Part shown: piece by piece, positions 1 to 9,011 of the stretch | How the letters are laid out: every line of letters begins with the position of its first letter | Position numbering within the stretch: position 1 is the first letter of the stretch | Source: an uncultured Brevibacillus sp. | Lineage (GTDB): Bacteria > Bacillota > Bacilli > Brevibacillales > Brevibacillaceae | Direction of reading: 5' to 3' | Assembly: GCA_946402065.1 (NCBI GenBank) | Contig: CAMIVR010000042.1 | Location: forward strand, 1 to 37,886 | Length of the DNA stretch: 37,886 nt | Made by a program: the position numbers and the translations under genes | Notes under the pieces: generated by a model | The model's input: the letters and a program-made list of their open reading frames with translations, nothing else | Database searches by the model: none | What the model was told of the DNA's origin: nothing

Positions 1-446
1 CGCCCGAAGTGCTGCTTCATCGTCAACAGATCGAGCAGGCACTGCGTCGGGTGTTCGTTTGTACCGTCTCCGGCGTTAATCAAGCTAAGGCTTACTTTTT
101 CCGCGAGTGACTGCAGCAGTCCGTTTTCCGATGTTCGGATCACCGCAGCCTCGACACCCATCTCCTCCAGCGTCCTGAGCGTGTCGTAAACAGACTCGCC
201 TTTGACCGTGGAGGATGCTTCTGTCTGTATGTTCAACACGTGTGCGCCTAATCGTTTTTGCGCGACTTCAAATGAAAAGCGGGTGCGCGTGCTTGGTTCA
301 AAAAACAGGTTGGTCACAAACCGTCCCTTGAGGATGTCTGACTCGACTCCGCGCCGTTTGGCCCAATTGTTTGCCCGTGCCAGTAGCAGTTCGATTTGCT
401 GTGTTGTCAGTTCTTTCATACTGATCAGATGTTGTTGTTTGCCCAT
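1..446 (-). CDS. pyrB: Aspartate carbamoyltransferase catalytic chain, N-terminal part (cut by window edge)
   Basis: PyrB condenses carbamoyl phosphate with L-aspartate, the first committed step of UMP synthesis. About 148 N-terminal residues are visible; the gene continues past base 1. The carbamoyl-phosphate-binding motif FFEPSTRTRFSFE is at about residues 53-65 and GDGTNEHPTQ lies further on, both hallmarks of aspartate carbamoyltransferases. The ATG at 444-446 is preceded by a GGAGG ribosome-binding site 7 bases upstream, which fixes the start. It is the third gene of the pyrR-pyrP-pyrB order seen in Bacillus and follows a PyrR attenuator (488-622), so it should be repressed by UMP through transcription termination. 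Identity is secure; the C-terminal aspartate-binding domain cannot be inspected. Confidence 0.96.
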   Translation of the reverse strand, partial: MGKQQHLISMKELTTQQIELLLARANNWAKRRGVESDILKGRFVTNLFFEPSTRTRFSFEVAQKRLGAHVLNIQTEASSTVKGESVYDTLRTLEEMGVEAAVIRTSENGLLQSLAEKVSLSLINAGDGTNEHPTQCLLDLLTMKQHFG

Positions 447-487
447 GTCACGCCTCCAATGTTCATTTGAAATGGTTTTGCTGCTGC

Positions 488-622
488 AAAAAAAGCTTCT
501 TACCTACACAATTCCGCGGTACGGAGGCTGGTGGGTAAGAAGCTTTTGTTAGAAGCTTCTCGCGGGCAAGGCATGGGAACCCTGCCACCTTTACCAGCCT
601 CACAGGACCGATTTAAAAGGAT
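488..622 (-). promoter_or_regulatory. PyrR-dependent attenuator between pyrP and pyrB
   Basis: On the minus strand a PyrR-binding loop lies at about 586-622: TCGGTCCTGTGAGGCTGG flanked by TTTAAA and AAGG, matching the known anti-antiterminator consensus. It is followed by an intrinsic terminator at 488-546. The terminator arms AAAAGCTTCTTACC and GGTAAGAAGCTTTT are fully complementary and end in a T-run. When UMP-bound PyrR holds the first loop, the terminator can form and pyrB is not transcribed. The binding loop overlaps the last codons of pyrP only slightly if at all. Confidence 0.92.
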
Positions 623-631
623 GCGGATGTA

Positions 632-1990
632 TTATGGTGTTTGTTTCTCCAGCTTTTTTCCTTCTGCCGCAGCCTTGCCAGGCAGCACGGCATTGAGAAC
701 GATCCCCAGGAATGTGGAGAAAGCGATATTGTCGATCGTAATGTTGGTCAAGAAGGACTGCCAGAAGCTGGCGTCTTGAAAGCTGATCTTGTACCCGCCA
801 ATCCCGGTGACGAGAATGGCCGCAGAGATGATCATGTTGCGTTTGTTGGCGAAGTCGACCTTGTTCTCTACGAACATCCGCAAGCCCTGCGCGGCAATGA
901 TCCCGAACAGGATGATGGAGACACCGCCCAACACAGGCGTCGGGATGTTCATCAGGAGCGCGCCGATCTTGCCGATGAACGAGAAGAGGATCGCGAACAC
1001 CGCTGCGAGTCCGATCACGGCTCTGCTGTATACTTTGGTCAGCGCCAGGACACCGATGTTTTCCCCGTACGTGGTGCTTGGCGGCCCGCCAATGAGCGAA
1101 GCGACCATCGTCGAGACACCGTCCCCGAGCAAGCTGCGGTGCAACCCCGGATCTTTCATCAGGTCGCGTTCCATGACTTTGCCGGTAACGAGCAGGTGGC
1201 CAAGGTGCTCGGCCAGTGTAACGAATGCGACCGGAGCGATAATCAAGGCCGGAATCAATACTTCCGGTTTGGTCAGCAATGTATGGATGATCTCTGCCGT
1301 TTTGAAATGCTGTGTAAACATGTCGGAGAAGCTGACGAACCAAGGTGCATCGGCTACTTTGGACCAGTCGATGATCTCCGGATGGCGAATCGCTGTATAG
1401 ATGTAACCGCAGATTATACCGATTAAGATGGGAATGATGGCAAAGAATCCGCGCAGTGCAACAGCAGCAACCACTGTGATAATCAGGGTGACGAGCGAGA
1501 TTTCGATCGAGGTCATCGAGATGACCGGCGTATTGTCAACGGTTACTTTCGTCGCCATATCGACCGCGACACCGGCCAGGCTCAAGCCGATAACGGCGAT
1601 GATCGAGGCAATGACCACCGGCGGAAGCAGGCGGTCCAGCCATTTGACGCCGACCTTCATGACGATTGCGGCGATAACCACATAGACGACACCGGATAAG
1701 AAGCATCCCAGCAATGCCGTGCTTGGTCCGTACTTGGCAGATACTGTAATGATCGGTCCGATGAAGGCAAAGGACGATCCGAGGTAGTTGGGAATTTTTC
1801 CTTTCGTGATCAGCAAGAAGAGCAGTGTGCCGATACCGCTGGCGAGCAGAGCCATCGAGACATCCAGTCCGGTCAGCATCGGAACGAGAACCGTGGAGCC
1901 AAACATTGCAAACAAGTGCTGAATGCTGAGCGGCAACAGACGAGACAGCTTCGGTGTTTCATGTACATCGACAAAATTTTTTTGACTCAT
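632..1990 (-). CDS. pyrP: Uracil permease, NCS2 (UraA/PyrP) family
   Basis: This is a 452-residue membrane transporter that imports uracil, very likely by proton symport as in the NCS2 family. The protein is strongly hydrophobic with many membrane segments. It carries the family signatures LGSSFAFIGPI near residue 70, ALIIAPVAFVTLAEHLGH near residue 250 and GGPPSTTYGENIGV near residue 300. The reading frame is open to 2071, but the extra 27 codons would be made from the attenuator hairpin. The ATG at 1988-1990 has AGGAGG seven bases upstream, so I choose it. It sits between pyrR and pyrB, each side separated by a PyrR attenuator, matching the Bacillus pyr operon. Confidence 0.95.
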   Translation of the reverse strand: MSQKNFVDVHETPKLSRLLPLSIQHLFAMFGSTVLVPMLTGLDVSMALLASGIGTLLFLLITKGKIPNYLGSSFAFIGPIITVSAKYGPSTALLGCFLSGVVYVVIAAIVMKVGVKWLDRLLPPVVIASIIAVIGLSLAGVAVDMATKVTVDNTPVISMTSIEISLVTLIITVVAAVALRGFFAIIPILIGIICGYIYTAIRHPEIIDWSKVADAPWFVSFSDMFTQHFKTAEIIHTLLTKPEVLIPALIIAPVAFVTLAEHLGHLLVTGKVMERDLMKDPGLHRSLLGDGVSTMVASLIGGPPSTTYGENIGVLALTKVYSRAVIGLAAVFAILFSFIGKIGALLMNIPTPVLGGVSIILFGIIAAQGLRMFVENKVDFANKRNMIISAAILVTGIGGYKISFQDASFWQSFLTNITIDNIAFSTFLGIVLNAVLPGKAAAEGKKLEKQTP

Positions 1991-2037
1991 GCGGTCCTCC
2001 TGTTTTAGCGTTACGAATCGTGTTGTCTGCGGGCAAC

Positions 2038-2128
2038 AAAAAACTCTTTGTGAGTACACAAAGAGAGTCATGGCGACAGAATTCGCCTGCTCCCCTTGGC
2101 AATCTCACGGGATTGGCCTTAAAGAGGA
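2038..2128 (-). promoter_or_regulatory. PyrR-dependent attenuator between pyrR and pyrP
   Basis: The minus strand carries a PyrR-binding loop at about 2094-2125 (CCAATCCCGTGAGATTGCC followed by AAGG). A terminator follows at 2038-2069, with arms ACTCTCTTTGTG and CACAAAGAGT and then a run of T. The loop differs from the usual GAGGYU core by having GAGATT, with a compensating change in the partner strand. The element lies entirely between the pyrR stop and the chosen pyrP start. Confidence 0.9.
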
Positions 2129-2129
2129 A

Positions 2130-2850
<721 letters not shown>

Positions 2851-2864
2851 TTTATTCTGTAGCG

Positions 2865-2893
2865 ATTATCCCATGTTTGTCTGCACGTGTCAA
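2865..2893 (-). promoter_or_regulatory. SigmaA promoter of the pyr operon
   Basis: On the minus strand a perfect -35 box TTGACA (2888-2893) is followed by a 17-base spacer and the -10 box GATAAT (2865-2870). Transcription would start near 2858, just ahead of the first PyrR-binding loop, exactly where an attenuated leader must begin. Confidence 0.88.
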
Positions 2894-2922
2894 TGCAGTT
2901 TGGTTATTTTGTATGCGTCCGA

Positions 2923-3300
2923 TTAATTGTTTATTTTTTCTTGCAATAAGCTGACGTCCGTTTCGACGTAATGGACGCGAACGATCATTTTTTCCTGGCC
3001 TCGTTCCAGTCGGTCAAACCGGTAGTTGACCTCTTGCCTGAATTCCTTCATTTCTTGCTTGAAGGCCTGCATTTCTTGTTGCAAGGCGCCTACATCATAC
3101 TTGAGAACAGCCACATCATGCTTCAGTACTTCTACATCCTGCTTCAGTACTGCCACATCCTGCTTCAGTACTGCCACGTCCTGCTTCAGTACTGCCACGT
3201 CCTGCTTCAGTACTGCCACGTCCTGCTTCAACTCGTGAATGTCTTCTCTCATTTCTGTAACTGCAACCAGAATTTGCGTTAAGAGCTCTTTTTCAGACAC
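2923..3300 (-). CDS. Small heptad-repeat coiled-coil protein of unknown function
   Basis: I do not recognise a named family. The 125-residue product has no membrane segment or signal peptide. Residues about 20-75 are a run of seven-residue units of the type V-A-V-L-K-Q-D, repeated almost exactly at least five times. This is followed by a charged stretch (LQQEMQAFKQEMKEFRQEV) and a C-terminal part ending near LLQEKINN. The pattern predicts one long parallel coiled coil, as in small oligomerising proteins. The GTG at 3298-3300 follows AGGGGCGG. The gene sits alone between the pseudouridine synthase and the pyr promoter, with its own likely promoter overlapped by an inverted repeat. Function is unknown; similar small coiled-coil proteins occur in Bacillales, but a homology search is needed to say more. 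Confidence 0.75.
   Translation of the reverse strand: MSEKELLTQILVAVTEMREDIHELKQDVAVLKQDVAVLKQDVAVLKQDVAVLKQDVEVLKHDVAVLKYDVGALQQEMQAFKQEMKEFRQEVNYRFDRLERGQEKMIVRVHYVETDVSLLQEKINN
3079..3225 (-). repeat. 21-bp tandem repeat inside the coiled-coil gene
   Basis: Seven consecutive 21-bp units lie at 3079-3225. The three units at 3163-3183, 3184-3204 and 3205-3225 are identical. The unit at 3142-3162 differs by one base, the unit at 3121-3141 by three, and the two leftmost are degenerate. Each unit encodes one heptad of the coiled coil, so copy-number change keeps the frame. Confidence 0.95.
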
Positions 3301-3312
3301 AATTAACCGCCC

Positions 3313-3354
3313 CTCTCGACATATTGCTTTCTACTAATCATAGCATATCGAGAG
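3313..3354 (-). promoter_or_regulatory. Probable promoter with overlapping inverted repeat, coiled-coil gene
   Basis: On the minus strand an extended -10 element TGCTATGAT (TATGAT at 3337-3342) precedes the coiled-coil gene. It is flanked by an inverted repeat: CTCTCGATAT (3345-3354) and ATATGTCGAGAG (3313-3324). The second arm abuts the ribosome-binding site. The repeat could be a repressor operator or an RNA hairpin that masks the ribosome-binding site. No good -35 box is visible. Confidence 0.45.
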
Positions 3355-3381
3355 ACAGACGGTCGGGCAAAATATTTTCTT

Positions 3382-4311
3382 TTACTGTTGTCGCAGAAAC
3401 GCAATGACGTCTACCAACTCTGGCGGCAGCGGCGCTTCGAACTCCATGTATTCACCCGTACGGGGATGGACGAATCCGAGCGTTTTCGCATGCAGTGCCT
3501 GACCGTCGAGGTCCAGCGTATTTTTCATCCCGTACTTGGGGTCACCGGCAAGCGGATAGCCGATGTACTTCATGTGCACACGGATTTGGTGTGTCCGCCC
3601 CGTCTCCAGCTTTAATTCCACCATGGTGAAGTCTTTAAACCGTTCCAGCACGACGAAATGCGTGACGGCCTGCTTGCTGTTTTCAAACACGACAGCCATC
3701 TGCTGGCGGTTTTTCGGGTCGCGCCCGATCGGGGCATCAATGGTGCCCATTTCATGGGGAATGACTCCATGCACGATCGCGACGTATTTGCGATTGACCG
3801 TATGATTTTTCAATTGCTCGGCCAGGCCGAGATGAGCTTTGTCATTCTTTGCGACCATTAGCAATCCGGACGTATCCTTATCGATGCGGTGCACGATACC
3901 TGGCCTCAGCACCCCGTTAATGCCTGACAGGTCTTTACAGTGCTCCAGCAGTCCGTTGACGAGCGTCCCGCTGTAATGACCCGGAGCCGGGTGCACGACC
4001 AACCCCCGCGGTTTGTTCACGACAATGAGATCACTATCCTCATAATACACATCGAGCGGAATCGCTTCAGGCCGTATGTCTACTTCTTTCGGTGGAGGGA
4101 CACGCAGGGTAATCTCGTCGTCAACGGCAACCTTGTAGTTGTTTTTCACCCCGATGCCATTGACCGTGACACGCCCTTCCTTAACCCAAATCTGTACCTG
4201 TGTTCGTGTCCACTCCTCGTTTTGGCCGGTAATGAATTTATCGATCCGCTCTCCGCTGTCCGCCGCGTCGACGGTCCAGTCAAACCGTTCAAACAAAGCT
4301 GTTTCTTCCAT
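3382..4311 (-). CDS. ylyB: RluA/RluD-family 23S rRNA pseudouridine synthase (YlyB-like)
   Basis: The enzyme isomerises uridines in 23S rRNA. The 309-residue protein begins with an S4-type RNA-binding domain (about residues 10-75). The RluA catalytic domain follows, with the active-site motif GIVHRIDKDTSGLLMVAK near residues 137-154; the aspartate after HRI is the nucleophile. LETGRTHQIRVH near residue 237 is the second family signature. The frame can be extended to a TTG at 4326, but that lacks a ribosome-binding site; the ATG at 4309-4311 follows GGCGGGA, so I use it. It starts 27 bases after lspA, an order (lspA, ylyB, then the pyr genes) also found in B. subtilis. Exact target uridines cannot be read from the sequence. 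Confidence 0.93.
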   Translation of the reverse strand: MEETALFERFDWTVDAADSGERIDKFITGQNEEWTRTQVQIWVKEGRVTVNGIGVKNNYKVAVDDEITLRVPPPKEVDIRPEAIPLDVYYEDSDLIVVNKPRGLVVHPAPGHYSGTLVNGLLEHCKDLSGINGVLRPGIVHRIDKDTSGLLMVAKNDKAHLGLAEQLKNHTVNRKYVAIVHGVIPHEMGTIDAPIGRDPKNRQQMAVVFENSKQAVTHFVVLERFKDFTMVELKLETGRTHQIRVHMKYIGYPLAGDPKYGMKNTLDLDGQALHAKTLGFVHPRTGEYMEFEAPLPPELVDVIAFLRQQ

Positions 4312-4338
4312 ATATGTTCCCGCCAATCTGTATCAGTT

Positions 4339-4791
4339 TCAGCCTCGCGTACGCCGGGAGTCAAAAAGCACATCGATCAGTAATATGACTACACCAATCG
4401 TAATGGCGGCGTCAGCCACATTGAAAATAGGAAAATTGATCAGAACGAAATGCAAAAAATCGACGACCTGGCCCGTACTGGCCCGATCAATGAAGTTGCC
4501 GATCGCCCCGCCCAATACCAATGCGAGCCCAAAGGAAATGCCCGGCTGTTTGCGCCCGATGCGATAGAGGGAGATGATAATCCCGACAATCACGACAATT
4601 GTAATCACGATAAAGAAGATGCGTTGATTCGGCAAAATCCCGAATGCTGCCCCCGTGTTGCGGTGGGAGGTCAGGTGAAAGACGTCGGGAATAAGTGGAA
4701 TCGACTCACCTAATGCCATTTTGCTGACGACTATGTACTTGGTAAGCTGGTCCAATATGATGACAGCTAGTGCGATCACGTAGTAAATCAA
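4339..4791 (-). CDS. lspA: Lipoprotein signal peptidase (signal peptidase II)
   Basis: LspA cleaves the signal peptide of prolipoproteins after their lipobox cysteine has been lipidated. The 150-residue protein has four membrane segments. The two catalytic aspartates sit in the conserved contexts GGAIGNFIDR and FNVADAAI. Other family motifs are VILDQLTKYIV near the N-terminus and TSHRNTGAAFGIL. The open frame extends to 4881, but that part contains a strong promoter. A TTG at 4789-4791 is preceded by GAGGAGG seven bases upstream and gives the standard N-terminus, so I take TTG. It is transcribed with the downstream pseudouridine synthase. Confidence 0.95.
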   Translation of the reverse strand: MIYYVIALAVIILDQLTKYIVVSKMALGESIPLIPDVFHLTSHRNTGAAFGILPNQRIFFIVITIVVIVGIIISLYRIGRKQPGISFGLALVLGGAIGNFIDRASTGQVVDFLHFVLINFPIFNVADAAITIGVVILLIDVLFDSRRTRG

Positions 4792-4826
4792 GGGACGTCC
4801 TCCTCTATTGAAAGCCTCAAAACAAA

Positions 4827-4855
4827 ATTCTACCACGTTCCCCCGAGCATGACAA
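4827..4855 (-). promoter_or_regulatory. SigmaA promoter of lspA
   Basis: Minus strand: -35 TTGTCA (4850-4855), 17-base spacer ending in TGG, -10 TAGAAT (4827-4832). The start point would be near 4820, about 29 bases before the lspA TTG. The rest of the 4792-5053 gap shows no gene I can support. Confidence 0.8.
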
Positions 4856-5053
4856 TGAACCTGCATCAGCTTACCAGCCATTCCCCCTTTTATCGATGCG
4901 GTATCCTTTGCGAATCACCGTTTTACCGAAACCGGAGCTGCACCGACCGGGACCGTTTGCTTGAAAGGGGGCTGGCATGAATGACGATGCACAGAAATCG
5001 TGGATAAAAGAGCTTTACCCTCTTGCAGGAACCTTTGGTGTTCAATGTTACAC

Positions 5054-5093
5054 AAAAAGCCGGCCATCGCGGTCATTGCCCCAACAGCCGGCT
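5054..5093 (-). terminator. Intrinsic terminator after the phosphohexomutase gene
   Basis: Minus strand: AGCCGGC, a 26-base loop, GCCGGCT and then a run of T, 17 bases after the stop codon. It separates the phosphohexomutase from the lspA transcript. Confidence 0.8.
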
Positions 5094-5109
5094 CCGTATT
5101 TCATTCTCA

Positions 5110-6537
5110 CTATTCCTCTCCATCCAACGCCCAGTCCCGGACGGCATCCTGCAAAGCGGCCAAAGCCGTTTGCGACTCCGCCTCACAGTATATCCTGACC
5201 AGCGGTTCAGTACCTGACGGCCTGATCAACAGCCACGCTCCTCCATCGAGCAGCAGCTTCACCCCATCCGTTCGCGAGCTCTCGATTACTTTGAAGCTGC
5301 CGAATTGCGCCGGCGGTTGGCGCAATTGCCTGTTCATCCAGTCCGCCCTGCCCATCAGCGGGATATCCAGTCTCGCGCTGTACCATTCGCCGTATTCGTC
5401 CTGCAGCTCCCGGCGAATCTCCTCCAGCGTTTTGTTCTCCCAGGCGCACATCTCGACGACGAGCAAATTCGTCAAGATCCCGTCTTTCTCTGGCAGATGG
5501 CCCAAAATACTGCAGCCACCGCTCTCCTCCCCGCCGATCAACACATTGCCCGCGAGCATCTCGGAACCGATGTATTTAAAGCCGACCGGCGTTTCGACCA
5601 GCTCCAGACCATGCTGGGCGGCAATCCGGTCGAGCATGTGCGATGTGGCCACCGTTCGCACGATCCGTCCGCGCATGCCGCGATTTTTGATCAAATGTCG
5701 GGCCAGCATGGCGAGTACGAGATTAGGGCTGAGGTACTTGCCTCGGTTGTCCACGACGCCAAAGCGATCAGCATCGCCGTCATTGGCCAACCCCACAGCA
5801 GCCTGCTCACGCAACACGGCGGTGGAGAGCGATTGCAGGTGCTCTTCCGTCGGCTCTGGCAAATGACCGCCGAACAACGGATCAACCGTCTCGTGCAAAC
5901 TGGTGACATGCAGTCCAGTTTCTTGCAGCATGCCGCTCACATAGCCAATGCCCGCTCCGTGCATCGGATCGACGACAACGCGCAGCCTGGACTGTTTGAT
6001 CAAGTCAAAGCGGATCGTCTTGCGCAGGTGGGCCTCATAGTGCGGACGCAAGTAAATCGAACGCAGACTTTTCTCATGCAGGGCTTCCTGCAGGCTGACC
6101 AATTTCGGCGGAAGCATTTTCGCCTGAATCTGTTCAATCATTTGTTCGAGCTTCTGCGTGATCACCGGAGCAGCAGGTCCAGCGTAGTCGGGGATGTATT
6201 TGATGCCATTGTATTCAGGCGGATTGTGGCTCGCTGTGATCATTACGGCACCGCTGGCTGCAAAGTGTTTGACCCCGAAGGCAACGACCGGCGTCGGTGT
6301 CGGCTCGTTGACGAGGTACGCCTTGATTCCATTGGCAGCAAGCACGAGTGCCACTTCCTGGGCAAATGCCCGCCCCATAAATCGCGTATCGTACCCGACA
6401 ATCAGGCCCTGTTCTTGCTGGTTGCGTTCTATTGTAAAGTCCGCAATTGCTTGTGAGACAATGCGCACGTTTTCCAGTGTAAATTGATCGGCAATCATCG
6501 CCCGCCAGCCATCGGTTCCAAATGAAATCCCGTTCAA
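5110..6537 (-). CDS. Phosphoglucomutase/phosphomannomutase family protein
   Basis: This is an alpha-D-phosphohexomutase that moves phosphate between C1 and C6 of a hexose, via a phosphoserine. The 475-residue protein has all four domain signatures in order. The active-site loop MITASHNPPEYNG is near residue 100 (serine nucleophile). The metal loop NDGDADRFG is near residue 253 and the sugar-specificity loop GGEESGG near residue 337. The phosphate-binding loop RPSGTEPLVRIY is near residue 442. The start is a TTG at 6535-6537 with GGAGGGG five bases upstream. Whether glucose-, mannose- or glucosamine-phosphate is used cannot be told from these motifs. It is the last of the genes inserted between the DksA-like gene and lspA, and follows topB by 69 bases. 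Confidence 0.92.
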   Translation of the reverse strand: MNGISFGTDGWRAMIADQFTLENVRIVSQAIADFTIERNQQEQGLIVGYDTRFMGRAFAQEVALVLAANGIKAYLVNEPTPTPVVAFGVKHFAASGAVMITASHNPPEYNGIKYIPDYAGPAAPVITQKLEQMIEQIQAKMLPPKLVSLQEALHEKSLRSIYLRPHYEAHLRKTIRFDLIKQSRLRVVVDPMHGAGIGYVSGMLQETGLHVTSLHETVDPLFGGHLPEPTEEHLQSLSTAVLREQAAVGLANDGDADRFGVVDNRGKYLSPNLVLAMLARHLIKNRGMRGRIVRTVATSHMLDRIAAQHGLELVETPVGFKYIGSEMLAGNVLIGGEESGGCSILGHLPEKDGILTNLLVVEMCAWENKTLEEIRRELQDEYGEWYSARLDIPLMGRADWMNRQLRQPPAQFGSFKVIESSRTDGVKLLLDGGAWLLIRPSGTEPLVRIYCEAESQTALAALQDAVRDWALDGEE

Positions 6538-6606
6538 GCCAACCCCTCCTTCATTTCAGTGCAGCATATACAATGGTATGCCGGGAGGCCGTAAAACAGT
6601 ACTCAC

Positions 6607-8763
6607 TCAGGAAAAGTGAAAGCCGACCGTCTTCTCCTGCTCATTCCAGACCAGATAAGCGTCGAAGGTCTTTTCCCCTTTTTTAAAGCCCTTGATCAGG
6701 TTGCTTTTCCCGTTCTCCATAATTTTTTTCACATTGGTCGGCGATATCGCCTTGCCCAGCAATCGCTTCGGCAGTGTCAGCCTGCATAGACCCTTGCTGT
6801 AATTGGAACAACCGTACAGCTTGCCTTTGTCGACGATGTTCCCGCCGCATTGGCGGCAGGTGGCGACGGTTTTTCCGAGACTGAATTTGGATGCCTGCGT
6901 GGGCACGGCTGCCAGATCGATCCCCGTCAAATCCCAATCCGCAGCTTGCTCCTGGGCATCTGTGACAATTTTATGAGCCAGCTTTTTTACTTGCTCCATA
7001 AACGCTTCGGGCGAGGCTGTACCTTGTCCGATCTCGCTCAGCCGCTGCTCCCACCGTGCCGTCATTTCGGGCGAGGCGAGGATTTTGTCACCGATCGCGT
7101 CGATCAGGAGACTGCCTTTTGCCGTCGCGTACACCTGGTTTTTTTTCACCTCGATGTACTTGCGCTCCTTCAGCATCGTAATGATCCCTGCCCGCGTCGC
7201 TTCTGTGCCCAGCCCTTCTACTTTCATCAGCACTTTTTCCAGCTCCTGATTGTCCAAGTGCTTCCCGGCCGTCTTCATCAGCGTGATCAGCTGACCTTCC
7301 GTGTACCGTTTGGGCGGTTGGGTTTTGCCTTCCTTCACTTTTACTTCTTGCACCCGCCCCGACTCACCCTGCTCAACGGCTGGCAACAGGGCATCGTCCC
7401 CCTGCTCTTCATCGTCGTCGGCAAAAATGACTTTGCGCCAGCCTGCCTGTATCTGCTGCCGGCCTTTGCTGACGAACTCCGCCCGGCCGTCGACGAGCGT
7501 CGTAATTGTCGTATAGTCAAAAATCGCCGCTTCATAGTGAGCCGCGATCAGGCGACGGACGACGAGATCGTACAGCTTGCGTTCATCCTCTGACAGTTTG
7601 GCCAGATTCGGCACTTGCTCCGTCGGAATGATCGCGTAGTGGTCCGTTACTTTCTTCTCGTTGACGTAGCGGCGATTATTCAACAAGGACGTGAAGGGCG
7701 TGGGGAAAAAAGCGCTGTACTCCGGCTTCTTGCTTAACTTGGCCAATATTTCGGGAAAGCTTTGCGCTTCGCCGGCCGTGACAAAGCTTGAGTCGGAGCG
7801 CGGGTAAGACAGATACCCCTTCACATAGAGCTGCTGCGCCAGATCGAGCGTCTTTTTCGGCGGAAACTTGTACAGCTTGTTCGCTGTCGCCTGCAGGGCA
7901 GAGAGGTTGAACAAATACGGCGGCAAAAATTCTTTTCGCTCCTTGTTCAGCTCCTTCACGACAGCCTGCTTCTTTTGGCAAAAAGCGGCGATTTTTTGTG
8001 CCAGCTCCGGATCTTTCAATCGAGACTCGCCGTCTTTTTGCCACACCCCTTCATAGCTGCCGCCGGGCATGTCAAACTGGGCGAGCACTTCCCAAAACGG
8101 CTCCGGGCGAAAGTTGGCGATTTCTTTTTCCCGTTTGACGACGAGGGCCAGCGTCGGCGTCTGTACGCGCCCTGCAGAAAAGACGTCGGAAACGCCCTTT
8201 TGCTTGAGCAGAATCGTATAGATCCGCGATGCATTCATGCCGATCAGCCAATCGGCACATGCCCGGCTGTAGGCCTCATGGTACAGGTTGCGCGTTTCCG
8301 ACTCGTCCAGCAGCCTGTCAAAGCCGTCCAATATCGCTTTGTCCGTCAAAGACGAGATCCACAGTCGCTGAAGCGGCTTGCGCACTCCGGTCATCTGCAC
8401 GATGGTTCGAACGATCAGCTCGCCTTCCCGCCCTGCGTCACCGGCATGGATGATTGCTTTGACATCAGAGCGCCTGAGGAGCTGCTTGATGACGGCAAAC
8501 TGCTTCGCTTTGGAGCGCATGACCTGATACGTAAAGCGCTCCGGAATAATCGGCAAGGTTTGAATCGTCCATCTTTTCCAGGCAGGGTTGTACGATTCCG
8601 GCGGAACGAGCTCGCATATATGCCCCACAGCCCACGTAACCAAGGCGCCTGCCGGAAAGCGTGGATTGGGGGCGATCTCGATGTATCCCTGCTGCTTTTT
8701 ATGAGGAAAAGGGCTGGACAGCTTGGCCGCCTGGTCGGGTTTTTCCGCGATAATTACTTTCAT
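6607..8763 (-). CDS. topB: DNA topoisomerase III (type IA)
   Basis: TopB relaxes and decatenates DNA through a transient single-strand break. In the 718-residue protein the N-terminal Toprim domain starts at MKVIIAEKPDQA and contains the metal-binding motif DAGREGEL near residue 109. The catalytic tyrosine lies in GYLSYPRSDSS near residue 320. The C-terminal part has a cysteine-rich zinc-ribbon-like segment (CRQCGG, then two more cysteines) near residue 645. Three start codons (ATG, GTG, ATG) occur in a row; the last one, at 8761-8763, is correctly spaced from AGGAG and is chosen. Length matches the Bacillus enzyme. It lies between cdaS and the phosphohexomutase on the same strand. Confidence 0.95.
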   Translation of the reverse strand: MKVIIAEKPDQAAKLSSPFPHKKQQGYIEIAPNPRFPAGALVTWAVGHICELVPPESYNPAWKRWTIQTLPIIPERFTYQVMRSKAKQFAVIKQLLRRSDVKAIIHAGDAGREGELIVRTIVQMTGVRKPLQRLWISSLTDKAILDGFDRLLDESETRNLYHEAYSRACADWLIGMNASRIYTILLKQKGVSDVFSAGRVQTPTLALVVKREKEIANFRPEPFWEVLAQFDMPGGSYEGVWQKDGESRLKDPELAQKIAAFCQKKQAVVKELNKERKEFLPPYLFNLSALQATANKLYKFPPKKTLDLAQQLYVKGYLSYPRSDSSFVTAGEAQSFPEILAKLSKKPEYSAFFPTPFTSLLNNRRYVNEKKVTDHYAIIPTEQVPNLAKLSEDERKLYDLVVRRLIAAHYEAAIFDYTTITTLVDGRAEFVSKGRQQIQAGWRKVIFADDDEEQGDDALLPAVEQGESGRVQEVKVKEGKTQPPKRYTEGQLITLMKTAGKHLDNQELEKVLMKVEGLGTEATRAGIITMLKERKYIEVKKNQVYATAKGSLLIDAIGDKILASPEMTARWEQRLSEIGQGTASPEAFMEQVKKLAHKIVTDAQEQAADWDLTGIDLAAVPTQASKFSLGKTVATCRQCGGNIVDKGKLYGCSNYSKGLCRLTLPKRLLGKAISPTNVKKIMENGKSNLIKGFKKGEKTFDAYLVWNEQEKTVGFHFS

Positions 8764-9011
8764 CACCATTCTCCTATTTGCTGTAACGTGCTATGTATTT
8801 CATTCGATTGATTGGGCAGGCCGTTCGTACCTGTATCCCCCGAGCAACGTTTTGCCGGAACGAAAAAAGATGACGTCCTTTGCAGGGGTGGTCATCAGCA
8901 ATTTGCGCCCTATCTTCAGACTTCTTTCTGGCAAAAGGTACACCTTCATGGTAATCCGAAACGCTTGCACGTACAACAAAAAACTTTGCAGGCCTCCCCT
9001 TCTTACCTGCT

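Noticed and set aside
641-1426. Long plus-strand open frames opposite pyrP
   Set aside because: They are antisense to a well-conserved transporter and have low-complexity, non-family sequences; similar long antisense frames opposite ileS, topB and pgm-type genes were rejected for the same reason.
3121-3225. Tandem repeats that might be taken for a CRISPR array
   Set aside because: The 21-bp units are directly contiguous with no spacers and encode coiled-coil heptads in frame.
8800-8949. A 49-codon minus-strand frame beginning MKVYLLPERS in the cdaS-topB gap
   Set aside because: No ribosome-binding site, no recognisable family, and it lies in the 248-base gap where chance frames are expected. 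The gap otherwise shows nothing definite.
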